From an uncultured Bacteroidales bacterium (GTDB lineage Bacteria > Bacteroidota > Bacteroidia > Bacteroidales > Bacteroidaceae), in contig CACYHW010000006.1 in NCBI GenBank assembly GCA_902774335.1, forward strand, positions 124,001 to 188,000: 64,000 nucleotides of DNA. The letters are read 5' to 3'. The position numbers and the translations under genes are program-made. Within the stretch, counting starts at the first letter, position 1, and each line of letters starts with the position of its first letter. Under the pieces are notes generated by a model, which was given only the letters and a program-made list of their open reading frames with translations, did not search any database and had not been told where the DNA came from. Positions 25,011 through 34,413 of the stretch are shown one piece after another.

Positions 25011-28000
25011 TTCTTAATCATGATTGTTTTACCATTGTGTATATACAGTCCCGGAGCGGTTGGCTCAGTCTCCAGCAGGCGACCGTTCATGTCATACCAC
25101 GTATTAATATCCATCTCACCTGTTACCGTATCAAGTGTTCCCACAGCAGTAACTGTTCCGCTGTCACTCACAAGCCTTACAGTTATGCGGCTGGGCACAT
25201 CCGTATCAGTGCCGGTAGCACCAAGGGCCGATGCCCGCATCGGAGCCCGCTGTGCTCCGTTCTTATACGTCAGGTAGCAGCGCATGGGCGGAACGCTTGC
25301 ACCATCCTTGGCATGCACAAACTGTCCAGCCTCGACATCATGTCCGTCAACAGTCTTGCTCTTGGACGCAAAACCGTAGATATGGCCCGTCATAGGCTCA
25401 GTACCATAGGTAAGGTTCGTATAGGTACCGGTAAACGTCCAGTCTCCACTGGTGGTGGCCAACCCGCCCGATACGTCATAACCGGCCGTACCGTGGAACA
25501 GTACAGGTACGCTGCCTGAACCCTCCGGCAGGAACAGATAAGGTTTGTTGGCAACAGTAGCTGTAACCTCATTCATTGTAGCTACCCAACCGTCAACAGC
25601 ATCATAAGTCACATCCACAAACTCATACGCCTTACCGCCCTCAATATCTGTCAAGGCAAACGGCAGGCAGATGGTCGATGCCTTGCCACCAGTGAACTCA
25701 CGGCGGAAAGCAACCTTACCGTCCAGGTTGCCGGGCACCGTCTCCGACTCGCTCAGGATTGTGGCAGCCACAGCACCTTCAGGATTATTATTATCATTGA
25801 TATCTTTTGGGGCTACACCCACGCTCGTGGCGTTCGAAACATCACCTATAGTGCAGTTATAGTAGTAGTTGGTGGCTAGACTACCGGAATCATGCCTGCC
25901 TGCTATGGCCCCCTTGCTGTAACCGACATCTGGAATGGTGGCACCTATTGCAAGGCAGCTGCTGACAGAACCCTTATATTGTTGTCCTATGATGCCACCG
26001 TAATTTCTACAGTTTGTTACGCCATTGCCGACAATGATAGTAGCCGAACTTATGCAATTTGAGACATTGCCGTCATTTTGTCCTACGATGCCGCCATATC
26101 TGTCGCATCCCGTCAGGTTATCAGCGACGGTGAGTACAGCTTGGCTTGTGCAGTTTATGACAGTGCCGGAGTATGAGTATCCCACAATGCCGCCATGATA
26201 GTCGGCATTGCTGACCACCGTATGAATGGCAACGTTACCGTCTACGTGGCAGTTGTTGACAGTGCCTATGAGTTGGTCGGTGTAATTAGGAAGAAATCCC
26301 ACTATGCCGCCAACATTATTGCAACCTGTGATACGGGCATCGCTCAGGGTCACGTTCTTCACGGTGCCCCTTACATAGCCGAATAGTCCCTGACATTCAT
26401 CGTTACCTTTATATATACGTATGCCGCTGATGGTGTGTCCATCTCCATCGAAGGTGCCCCAGAACTCTTTATCATATTTGATGCCGATTGAGGTGTAGTT
26501 GTTCTCGGTGCTGGTGGCATCATTCCAGTCAGTTGTGTGGGCATAGGTAATATCATTGCCCAGCTTGAAGAACTTGCCATCGAATTTATCGGCGGTATAG
26601 CCGTCGATGCCGTTCACCATCTTGGCCAGCAGGTCGAGGCCTGCGGTAGTTGTGATTATATAAGGATGCGCCTCACTGCCGTCGGCTCCTGAGGCAATGC
26701 CCCATACATCGGTAATACCACTGACGGTTGCATCGCAGGCAGGCATTTTGAAGGTGTAAGTGTCGTTGCTATAGGTGACGGCAATGTCGTTGTCGTTGGC
26801 ATCCTTTACTTTAATGTCAAGGACATACCCCCGAGGAATGCTACCGTTGTATGTAAACGTAACATTGGTGTTGCTGGCGTAGTAGGTGTCAGTACCGATG
26901 GTGACGCTCTCTCCTGAGGCAGTAACGCCATCAGCGAGGGTGAGGCTATGAACGCTACGGGCACCGTTGGGGTCGACGCTGCCGTTGCCCACATTGGTGG
27001 TGTTGCCACCCACGGTGCAGTTGAGATAATAGTTGGCGGTTAAAGTGCCGCCGGCATCCACGGCCACTATTGCGCCCATTTTTAATACAGCCGGAATGGT
27101 AACACCTACTGCAAGGCAGTTGCTGATTGTGCCACCTGTGGCATATCCCACAATACCGCCGTATTTACTGCACGTTGTCAGTCCGTCAGAATCGATGAAG
27201 GTGACCGAGCTGGTACAGTTCGAGACGGAGCCATTGCCTGCTCCCACAATACCACCATGACTTTCGGCAGAGTTTACCACAGCTTGGATGGTGACGGTAC
27301 CGTCAACGTGGCAATTATTGATAGAACCAATTGTGCTGTTGTCATAGTTGGTGAGATAACCCACTATTCCGCCAACATTCTGTTTACCTGTAATGTGGGC
27401 ATCGCTTAGGGTCACGTTCTTCACCGTGCCGGCATAGACATAGCCGAACAGTCCCTGGTTCTTGCTTTCACCTTTGTAGATGCGTATGCCACTGATGGTA
27501 TGGTCTTTGCCGTCAAAGGTGCCGCGGAAGCTATATTTCTGTGAGGTACCAATGGCAGTGTAGTTGTTCTCCGTGTCAGCACCCTCTTCGTTGGCTTCTT
27601 TGTGGGCATAGGTGATGTCGGCACCCAGCTGGAAGAAAAAGCCATTTGGATGTTCGCTGTCAGCACCATATCCCGTACCGCTGTTCACGCGGGTGGCCAG
27701 CAGGTCGAGATCTCTTGTGGTGGTGATGGTGTAAGCCGTGGCCTCGCTTGTGCCGTCGGCTCCGTCAGGGATACCCCAAACATCAACAATGATAGAGGCC
27801 TCGCCGTTTCCATTCAGATACACACCGCATTCGCTGCTGTTATCGCAGGTGAAGTTCGCAACCGTTCCATTGCCGTTGAGACCGCTGGTAAACACACCGG
27901 TATTATTCTGCATTATTACGCCGATGTTGGCGGTATTAGTCAGCGCATCGGTGACGGTGATGACACTGCCGGGCTTCAGATACACGTTGTTCGCCGTGGT

Positions 28001-31000
28001 GTTGTTGCTCAGTGTATTGCCGGTGATGACAGGGTTGCCGCTGATGTTAATCGTTTTGTCGTTGTACACGTACACACCGCCGCCGGATGTTGCGGTATTG
28101 CCTGAGATTGTGCCGCCGTTCATATTGAAAGTGCCTTGGACGTACACGCCGCCGCCGGATGTTGCGGTATTGCCTGAGATTGTGCCGCCGTTCATGGTAA
28201 ACGTTCCGTAGACGCGCACGCCGCTTCCGTTGTTACCGCTGCCCCCGGTAATCGTGCCGGTGCCTGCCGCACTGCCATCAGTAAGGGTTAGCGTGCCATT
28301 GACCTCAATCACATAACCGTTCGCCGTTGCCGCCGTCAGATTGCGGTTGAGGGTGTGGCCGTTGAGGTCGAGGGTGACGTAATGGCGCGAGGGAATGGTC
28401 AGGTAGCCATCAGTTGTTTGGGCGGTATAATCCTGGTCGAGGGTGATGAGAGTCGGATTTTCGCTATCGGTGCTAGCAGCCGCGAACTGGCGGTTGAGCC
28501 ATTCCCACTCCGTAAGCACCTCCGCGCTCACAGTGGCGTCGGCAGCGGTCATGGTGAAACTGTTGCCGCTGAGCACTTCCGTGCCCACGCTATAAACAAC
28601 GATTTGGTTTGCTGACACCGTGCCCGTGTAGCCCAATGTGACAGTGGTACCCGCGGCATAATAGGTAGTGCTGCTTATCTCTACGCTCTCGCCAGTAGCG
28701 GTGATGCCGCTGCTCAAGGTGATAGTATGTACGCTACGAGCACCGCTCTGGTCACCGCTGCCAATACCGACATTAGTGGCGTTTATCGTGCCGTTCACGG
28801 TACAGCCGTGGTAGTAGTTGGACGTGTAGGTTCCTTTGTCGTCGTATCCGACGATGGCCCCCACATTGCTGTTGCCACTCACGTTGGCACCACTGGCAAG
28901 ACAGTTCTCAATTGTACCTTTGTCTTGTTGGCCAACTATACCACCATTATTACCGCACCCGGACAGACCATCGGCAATGCTGATGGTGGCGGCGCTGGTA
29001 CAACGGCGAATCTTGTCATTAGAACCATTAATACTATAACCTACTATACCACCGTGAAGCCAGGAATTGTTGACGACCGCATGGATGGCTACAGTATTGG
29101 TGACATGACAGTTCTCAACCAGACCATAGTTCTTTTCGCCTATGATGCCACCTACTTCCTTGTATCCCGTGATGCGGGCATCGGTAAGAGTGACATTCTT
29201 CACAGTGCCATCAAAAGTCACACCAAACAAACCTTGCAAATTATCAACATCATCGCTGCCACTCATGTAGATGCGGATGCCACTAATGGTGTGGCCTCCA
29301 CCGTCGAACACTCCTCCAAAGGAGTGATGATACTTGCCTATAGCGGTGTAGTTGTCCTCGGTGCTGTTGGCGTCGTTCCATTCGGTGGTGTGGGTGTAGG
29401 TGATATCATTGTCCAACCTGAAGTAGGTGTCGCGGAATTTGTTGGCAGTGTAGCCGTTGGTGCCGTTTACCATCTTGGCCAGCAGGTCAAGCTGGTCGGT
29501 GGTGATGATGAGGTATGGATTGTCGCTGCTGCCGCCACCACTCCATGCAGTAGTAAAGGTAACGCTGATGGTGACATCGCTAGCGGGCATGGTGAAGGTG
29601 TTGCCCGTGATGTCATGGTCGCTGCCATCATTATAGTGGTAGGTTATCTGTTGGGCTACGGCCTGGCTATAGCCCAAAGTGACGGCTGTATTACTGGCGT
29701 AGTAGGTATTGGAGCCGATTTCCACGCTCTCGCCGCTTGTCGTGACATCTGCCGGCAGAGTGAGCGCGTGGACGCTGCGGGTGCCGTTGCAGTCGCCAGA
29801 ACTTGTGCCTATATTGGTGGTCTGGTTATTGACGGTACAGTCGTGATAGTAGTTGGCGCTAAGTGTACCTGCGTTATTGCCAACAACAGCTCCAGTATTC
29901 GAACCGCCAGTGATAACAGCATCGGCGAGGATGACATTCTTCACGGTGCCGCTGCTACCAACATGGCCAAAAAGCCCATGATAATCGGTGCCACCTTGAT
30001 TGATGCGGATGCCGCTGACAACCTTACCGTCGCCATTAAAAGTGCCATTGAACGGGTTGCTGCCGCTACCGATGGCGGTGTAGTTTTCACTATCTCCAGT
30101 GTACTCAATGTTGGTCCCCAACTTGAAGTGGGTGCCGCTGAAGTTTTTGGCGGTGTAGCCGTCGGTGCCATTCACCATCTTGGCCAGCAGGTCGAGCTGC
30201 TCGGGTGTGGTGATGAGGTAAGGACTGCCTTTGGTTCCAGCGCCACTCCATGCTGCAGTAAAGGTAACGCTGATGGTGACATCGCTGGCGGGCATGGTGA
30301 AGGTGTTGCCCGTGATGTCATGGTCGCTGCCATCGTTATAGTGGTAGGTTATCTGTTGGGCTACGGCCTGGCTATAGCCCAAAGTGACGGTTGTATTACT
30401 GGCGTAATAGGTATAGGAGCCGATTATCACGCTCTCGCCTGAGGCAGTGACACCATCAACGAGGGTGAGTGTATGGACGCTGCGGGCACCAGCCTGATCG
30501 GTGCTGCTGCTTTCGCCACCTACGCCCACGTTAATGGCATTAGCCGTGCTCCCCACGGTGCAGTTTCTATAGTAGTTCGAGACCAGGGTTCCGCCATCAT
30601 TCACGCCTACGATGGCCCCTACATATTGATTTTGGGAAGATATGCTGGTCCCCACGGCAAGGCAATTCTGAACAGTACCCAGATTGTAGCCAGCGATACC
30701 GCCATATTCTTTTGCATTTACACTATTTGCGCTAAGCGTTGCCGCACTGGTGCTGTTTTGAAGGAGCCCCGAGTTTCGTCCCGCGATGCCCCCATGCATG
30801 TCGCCAGTGGACAGGGTATGAATTAACACTTGATCGGTGACGTGGCAATTGTCAACAGTTCCAACGCTGTTACCTGCGATACCGCCAGACCAAGTATCGC
30901 CGGTGATACGGCTGTCATCAAGGGTGATATTCCTGACGATACCCTGTTCACCAATACGCCCGAATAGACCTTGAAAACTATTAGCATCTGTAGCGTCTTT

Positions 31001-32851
31001 TTTGTATATACGGATACCGCTGACGGTATAGCCGTCGCCGTCGAAAGTTCCCATGAATGTATAAAACTTATTCACAGATAAACGTCCGATGGCGGTGTAG
31101 TTGTTCTCGGTGCTGTTGGCATTGTTCCATTCGGAAATGTGGGTGTAGGTGATGTCGGCACCAAGTTTAAAGAACTTGCCTTCAAAGGTATTGGCAGTAT
31201 AACCATCGGTGCCGTTCACCACCTTGGCCAACATGTCCAGACCGTCAGTGGAGGATATGACGTAGGCATGGTCCTCGTCATCGCCGGTTTTGCCGTTGTC
31301 CTGCCCCCAGATGGGCGTCCAGTTGGCGGTGAAGGTCTTGTCGCCATGCGAGCCGGCAGGGATGGTGACGGTTGTCTGCGGCGTATTCCCGTTGCTACCA
31401 GTCCAGCCAGCAAAGGTGTAGCCCGCCCTGATTGGTTTTTTCAGCGTGAAAGTTGCCGTCTCGTAGGTATAGCTATCAGGATTGGCAGTGGCCACAGTAC
31501 CGTCGGCCAGGTCGTAGGTGATAGTGAAGGAGTGATTGGCATCGACCGTGATGCCAATGTTCTTATTGATAGCCTTGCCAGCGCTACTGAGTTCGTTGCC
31601 AGCCAGATCCTTAATGGTGCCGCTGATGCTGTTCACGGTGAGGGCTGTACCTGCACTGGCCGTAATTGTGCCGGAAAAGGTGAGGACGTTGGAACCGGAG
31701 CCTCCGTTGCTTGAGACATAAGACGCACTGCCCCAGGTGGTGCTGAGGGTGGGTGTGCCAGACACTGTGACAATCTCGTCGAAGGGGACGGAAACATAGA
31801 AGGTATTACCCTTGGCATGCATACTGCCGGAAATGACAGGGTCGCCGAGGCGTGAGGGAGCAGTGCCGTCAACGGCCTGAATATGGGCAACGACGTTCTT
31901 GGCGGCCCACTCGTCGCTGCCGGAACTGCCGGAGGCATTAAGGCGGAGGACGAGCGTATTAAAAGCGGTGGGTATGATAATACGCCCGTCAGTGGCGCGG
32001 TTACCGTTGAATTTCTGCTTTTTGAGAGGCCATTTGTCACCATGGCTCCAAGGGTTCGCAGCACCTTCGTTATGGCCTGCGCTAAGGACTGGAAAGGTGT
32101 AGCTCCTATAAGTATCGTCCTTGCTGCCGGTATTCATCTCAAAGCCCGCCATATATTTGGAACTGCTGATATTGCCAGGGTCGCCATTGCTGCAGTCATC
32201 ACGATTGTCGCAGGTGCTGGTGTTGTCCACCAGAAGCTGCAGGTACTCATAAGCGTCATCGTTCTCCTTGGCCTGCATACTCAGCGTCATACGGAGTTGG
32301 GCGCCGATAAATTGATAGTAGGCCTTGGGAGCTGCTTTATTGAAGTAACTGGAACTGGCCACGGACTTATAACCGTTTTTATCATATCCGGCATCATTGG
32401 CCGTGTATTCATTTTCCTGGATGGTGACGTCCTTAATATCGAACGCGCCGCTGCTGGGCACGCTGGTGCCTGTGGTGATGGTGCGGTCCGTGTACGCCAG
32501 GCGGAAGCCGCCCTGGTCCAGAACCTCGAAGCGGTACTTGCGGGAGGTGCCGTTCTGGTACAAATAGGCAGCGGTGCCCGGGGTGTTCTCGGTCACCTCC
32601 ACCTCACGGCTGTTGTGGGTGGCATCGAAGGTCAGCTCGCCCACTTTTTCCGTGAAGTGCATTCCTGCAATGGCGCTCAAACTTACCGTGCGGTACTTTA
32701 CCGTCTCAGTCGTTGAGGTGTTGGTTGTTCTGGTGATGACAAATTTGCTTGTGCCTGATGTATTCGTCACCGTGAAAGTACTAGCAGCATGTACTGTTTG
32801 TACTGCTAACAATGTTATCAACAACAATAATAAAGAAATAATCTTCTTCAT
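25007..32851 (-). CDS. Giant repeat surface protein (GLUG / Listeria-Bacteroides repeats)
   Basis: 2614 residues from ATG 32851, chosen because it opens a clean signal peptide (SLLLLLITLLAVQTVHA). In order: Ig-like/SbsA-type domain (~350-430, VSVPFDEIVTVSGTPTL); a Listeria-Bacteroides repeat (~445-510, IRAGYTFAGWTGSNG); five modules of ~200-250 residues each with an approach segment (LDLLAKMVNGTDGYTA) and a GLUG motif (GLFG...GTVKNVTL, near 627, 959, 1205, 1799, 2154); a beta-helix stretch (~1480-1600) with MNGGTISGNTATSGGGVYV repeated. The C-terminus (WYDMNGRLLETEP ... GKTIMIKK) resembles the sorting-like tails of Prevotella surface proteins. Likely adhesin. Its stop overlaps the small peptide start. 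Confidence 0.85.
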   Translation of the reverse strand: MKKIISLLLLLITLLAVQTVHAASTFTVTNTSGTSKFVITRTTNTSTTETVKYRTVSLSAIAGMHFTEKVGELTFDATHNSREVEVTENTPGTAAYLYQNGTSRKYRFEVLDQGGFRLAYTDRTITTGTSVPSSGAFDIKDVTIQENEYTANDAGYDKNGYKSVASSSYFNKAAPKAYYQFIGAQLRMTLSMQAKENDDAYEYLQLLVDNTSTCDNRDDCSNGDPGNISSSKYMAGFEMNTGSKDDTYRSYTFPVLSAGHNEGAANPWSHGDKWPLKKQKFNGNRATDGRIIIPTAFNTLVLRLNASGSSGSDEWAAKNVVAHIQAVDGTAPSRLGDPVISGSMHAKGNTFYVSVPFDEIVTVSGTPTLSTTWGSASYVSSNGGSGSNVLTFSGTITASAGTALTVNSISGTIKDLAGNELSSAGKAINKNIGITVDANHSFTITYDLADGTVATANPDSYTYETATFTLKKPIRAGYTFAGWTGSNGNTPQTTVTIPAGSHGDKTFTANWTPIWGQDNGKTGDDEDHAYVISSTDGLDMLAKVVNGTDGYTANTFEGKFFKLGADITYTHISEWNNANSTENNYTAIGRLSVNKFYTFMGTFDGDGYTVSGIRIYKKDATDANSFQGLFGRIGEQGIVRNITLDDSRITGDTWSGGIAGNSVGTVDNCHVTDQVLIHTLSTGDMHGGIAGRNSGLLQNSTSAATLSANSVNAKEYGGIAGYNLGTVQNCLAVGTSISSQNQYVGAIVGVNDGGTLVSNYYRNCTVGSTANAINVGVGGESSSTDQAGARSVHTLTLVDGVTASGESVIIGSYTYYASNTTVTLGYSQAVAQQITYHYNDGSDHDITGNTFTMPASDVTISVTFTAAWSGAGTKGSPYLITTPEQLDLLAKMVNGTDGYTAKNFSGTHFKLGTNIEYTGDSENYTAIGSGSNPFNGTFNGDGKVVSGIRINQGGTDYHGLFGHVGSSGTVKNVILADAVITGGSNTGAVVGNNAGTLSANYYHDCTVNNQTTNIGTSSGDCNGTRSVHALTLPADVTTSGESVEIGSNTYYASNTAVTLGYSQAVAQQITYHYNDGSDHDITGNTFTMPASDVTISVTFTTAWSGGGSSDNPYLIITTDQLDLLAKMVNGTNGYTANKFRDTYFRLDNDITYTHTTEWNDANSTEDNYTAIGKYHHSFGGVFDGGGHTISGIRIYMSGSDDVDNLQGLFGVTFDGTVKNVTLTDARITGYKEVGGIIGEKNYGLVENCHVTNTVAIHAVVNNSWLHGGIVGYSINGSNDKIRRCTSAATISIADGLSGCGNNGGIVGQQDKGTIENCLASGANVSGNSNVGAIVGYDDKGTYTSNYYHGCTVNGTINATNVGIGSGDQSGARSVHTITLSSGITATGESVEISSTTYYAAGTTVTLGYTGTVSANQIVVYSVGTEVLSGNSFTMTAADATVSAEVLTEWEWLNRQFAAASTDSENPTLITLDQDYTAQTTDGYLTIPSRHYVTLDLNGHTLNRNLTAATANGYVIEVNGTLTLTDGSAAGTGTITGGSGNNGSGVRVYGTFTMNGGTISGNTATSGGGVYVQGTFNMNGGTISGNTATSGGGVYVYNDKTINISGNPVITGNTLSNNTTANNVYLKPGSVITVTDALTNTANIGVIMQNNTGVFTSGLNGNGTVANFTCDNSSECGVYLNGNGEASIIVDVWGIPDGADGTSEATAYTITTTRDLDLLATRVNSGTGYGADSEHPNGFFFQLGADITYAHKEANEEGADTENNYTAIGTSQKYSFRGTFDGKDHTISGIRIYKGESKNQGLFGYVYAGTVKNVTLSDAHITGKQNVGGIVGYLTNYDNSTIGSINNCHVDGTVTIQAVVNSAESHGGIVGAGNGSVSNCTSSVTFIDSDGLTTCSKYGGIVGYATGGTISNCLAVGVTIPAVLKMGAIVAVDAGGTLTANYYLNCTVGGNTTNVGNGSVDPNGARSVHSLTLADGVTASGESVTIGTDTYYASNTNVTFTYNGSIPRGYVLDIKVKDANDNDIAVTYSNDTYTFKMPACDATVSGITDVWGIASGADGSEAHPYIITTTAGLDLLAKMVNGIDGYTADKFDGKFFKLGNDITYAHTTDWNDATSTENNYTSIGIKYDKEFWGTFDGDGHTISGIRIYKGNDECQGLFGYVRGTVKNVTLSDARITGCNNVGGIVGFLPNYTDQLIGTVNNCHVDGNVAIHTVVSNADYHGGIVGYSYSGTVINCTSQAVLTVADNLTGCDRYGGIVGQNDGNVSNCISSATIIVGNGVTNCRNYGGIIGQQYKGSVSSCLAIGATIPDVGYSKGAIAGRHDSGSLATNYYYNCTIGDVSNATSVGVAPKDINDNNNPEGAVAATILSESETVPGNLDGKVAFRREFTGGKASTICLPFALTDIEGGKAYEFVDVTYDAVDGWVATMNEVTATVANKPYLFLPEGSGSVPVLFHGTAGYDVSGGLATTSGDWTFTGTYTNLTYGTEPMTGHIYGFASKSKTVDGHDVEAGQFVHAKDGASVPPMRCYLTYKNGAQRAPMRASALGATGTDTDVPSRITVRLVSDSGTVTAVGTLDTVTGEMDINTWYDMNGRLLETEPTAPGLYIHNGKTIMIKK
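28066..28195. repeat. 72-bp tandem repeat inside the adhesin gene
   Basis: Two near-identical copies, 72 bp (24 codons) apart, encoding MNGGTISGNTATSGGGVYV rungs of the predicted beta-helix. The near identity at DNA level suggests recent duplication and possible copy-number change. Confidence 0.8.
29538..30415. repeat. Two ~170-bp near-identical copies 705 bp apart in the adhesin gene
   Basis: Copies at about 29538-29710 and 30243-30415 differ at only a handful of bases. They code for the junction between modules (SDVTISVTF ... YNDGSDHDITG). Period 705 bp is 235 codons, so recombination between them would delete or duplicate one module in frame. Confidence 0.8.
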
Positions 32852-32895
32852 ACTTATCGCATTATTAAATCTACAATTGCCGGACATAAACGTTG

Positions 32896-32926
32896 CATCT
32901 ACGAGCCATCTACGAATCATCTACGA
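32896..32926. repeat. Three 11-bp direct repeats before the adhesin gene
   Basis: CATCTACGA occurs at 32896, 32907 and 32918, an exact 11-bp period, one helical turn. It lies 45-75 nt upstream of the adhesin start and includes the stop codon of the small membrane protein. It could be a regulator site; unproven. Confidence 0.6.
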
Positions 32927-33079
32927 GCCTTCAACCTTGTTTCTGCGCTCGTCGTCATCGGACCAGCGGAACTCATCAGGGTGCTCACGCATATATCTGG
33001 TGGCTTTGTAAAGGCACCAGATAAGATACGCGGCACTGAGTCCAAATACTACGGCCATTATAGCCTCGAGTGTAGTCAT
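32921..33079 (-). CDS. Small single-pass membrane protein, 52 residues
   Basis: ATG 33079 to TAG 32921. One hydrophobic helix (AIMAVVFGLSAAYLIWCLY, ~6-24) followed by a highly charged cytoplasmic-type tail (REHPDEFRWSDDDERRNK). No family recognised. It is 69 nt upstream of the adhesin start on the same strand and may be co-transcribed with it. The balance of a good helix and a charged tail makes a real gene likely, though not certain. Confidence 0.6.
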   Translation of the reverse strand: MTTLEAIMAVVFGLSAAYLIWCLYKATRYMREHPDEFRWSDDDERRNKVEGS

Positions 33080-33164
33080 CAGGGATTTATATTGTAACTA
33101 TTGAGTCAAATACGGGCAGGTCCCGTTATAAATACGCACGCAAATATCATTATTATAATAAAGA

Positions 33165-33288
33165 AAGACTTTCCTCTAACGGAAATTACCGTCAGAGGAA
33201 AGACTTTTTTCTGTTAGAGGAAACTTTATTCCGTTAAAGGAAAAAACCGGCTCTCTAGTTAGCGAGCAAAAACTCTCTAGTTAGCGAG
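33165..33288 (-). terminator. Hairpin cluster and two tandem terminators after the AraC-type gene
   Basis: Two copies of CTCTCTAGTTAGCGAG (33251-33266 and 33273-33288, 22 bp apart), each an imperfect palindrome followed in the minus direction by a T-run, lie just after the stop at 33296. Further on, 33165-33245 holds four variants of TTAGAGGAAA in both orientations, forming one or two more hairpins. The rest up to 33080 holds only the presumed promoter of the small membrane protein. Confidence 0.65.
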
Positions 33289-33295
33289 TAAAAAA

Positions 33296-34405
33296 TCACC
33301 CTTGATTTTTGAACGATGAGGGAGCGGGCTTGCCCTGTGATTGGAAGGCTTTGGCCATTGATGAGGGCGATGAGAATCCGCACTGATCAGCTATTACATG
33401 TAGGCGCTCATCAGGGTTCTGGTGTATCAGACTGATGGCGTGGCGTACGCGATGCTGGCAGATCATATCATAGAATGACTGATAGCCGCTGCGGCGGATA
33501 ATCTCAGTTATGTATTTGGAGTTGGTGCCCAGTCGCTGTATCAGGATGTCAATTGTAATGTGCGGCTCTGTAAAGATGTGCTCCTTTATGAGCATATCCT
33601 CCAGTTTGTTGCAGAGTTCCTTGCTGCGCTTGTCACTAAGGCGGTAAGCTGCATTATCGGGCTGCTCCATCTGCTCAATCATCTCTTCCTCACGCTTGCT
33701 GAACGCCTTGCGCCAGGGGTTAAGAGTGAATATGCAGAACCAGACATTTGTAAAGATAAATATCAGGTCACGTACAAACTTGGCCCAGATGTTATCAAAG
33801 CAGAAGTTGGTAAACAGCAGCACGCACACCAGCGTAGGCACCCACTGGATGTATCGGGCAAATCGGACCGGAAAGTCATCTGTATCGGAGTATGCGGCCT
33901 CATTTACCTGCTTGACCATTCGGCCTATACGCAGAGCCATCTTCAGGTTGAGCGTAAAATAGAAAAGAAATACAACCGATACTATTCCGAACACCCATGG
34001 ACGATAACCGTCTGGCAGGTCAATCAGATGGACTGCCTGCAGGAACAGCGGTAGCAGGATTATAATGCCGGGAATAAATATGGTGTATTCTCTCGTCTTG
34101 TGGACTGCGCGCGGAAAGAAATATCCCTCACACATAACCAGCATCTGGAGTGAAAATATGAGTACGCTGAAGCTGTTTACGTAGAGCAATGCCTCCGGGT
34201 CGCCAATCTGAACCAGGTACGGAATCTCAAACACCTGCATGAGATAAATCACACCTACCGAGCGCTGCGCCGGGAATAACTCATGGAACTGCTCCCTGTA
34301 GGCTTTCGGACGGTAAAACCATTTAAGTATCCAACCGTACAGGTTAGTTACTATGAAGGTCAGGTTAGCGGTAAACAGAATCAGGTAAATAGTCCTCTCA
34401 CTCAT
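33296..34405 (-). CDS. Membrane-bound AraC-type regulator
   Basis: 369 residues from ATG 34405; a start 30 nt earlier would overlap the upstream gene. About seven hydrophobic segments over residues 1-230 (LILFTANLTFIVTNLYGWIL to FIFTNVWFCIFTL), then a linker and an AraC helix-turn-helix domain (~275-369: IDILIQRLGTNSKYITEIIRR, LHVIADQCGFSSPSSMAKAF). This 7-TM + AraC layout is common in Prevotella. Eight nt after the MetH-activation gene. Signal and targets unknown; the adhesin unit downstream is one possibility. Confidence 0.85.
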   Translation of the reverse strand: MSERTIYLILFTANLTFIVTNLYGWILKWFYRPKAYREQFHELFPAQRSVGVIYLMQVFEIPYLVQIGDPEALLYVNSFSVLIFSLQMLVMCEGYFFPRAVHKTREYTIFIPGIIILLPLFLQAVHLIDLPDGYRPWVFGIVSVVFLFYFTLNLKMALRIGRMVKQVNEAAYSDTDDFPVRFARYIQWVPTLVCVLLFTNFCFDNIWAKFVRDLIFIFTNVWFCIFTLNPWRKAFSKREEEMIEQMEQPDNAAYRLSDKRSKELCNKLEDMLIKEHIFTEPHITIDILIQRLGTNSKYITEIIRRSGYQSFYDMICQHRVRHAISLIHQNPDERLHVIADQCGFSSPSSMAKAFQSQGKPAPSSFKNQG

Positions 34406-34413
34406 AATCTCTC

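Noticed and set aside
28727..30442. Long open frame (571 codons) on the plus strand
   Set aside because: It is antisense to the repeat modules of the adhesin; its own repeats merely mirror those modules, and it has no promoter or signal peptide.
31776..31790. AAGGGGACGG, a match to the family 1 core
   Set aside because: It lies inside the adhesin coding sequence with no inverted partner; chance match.
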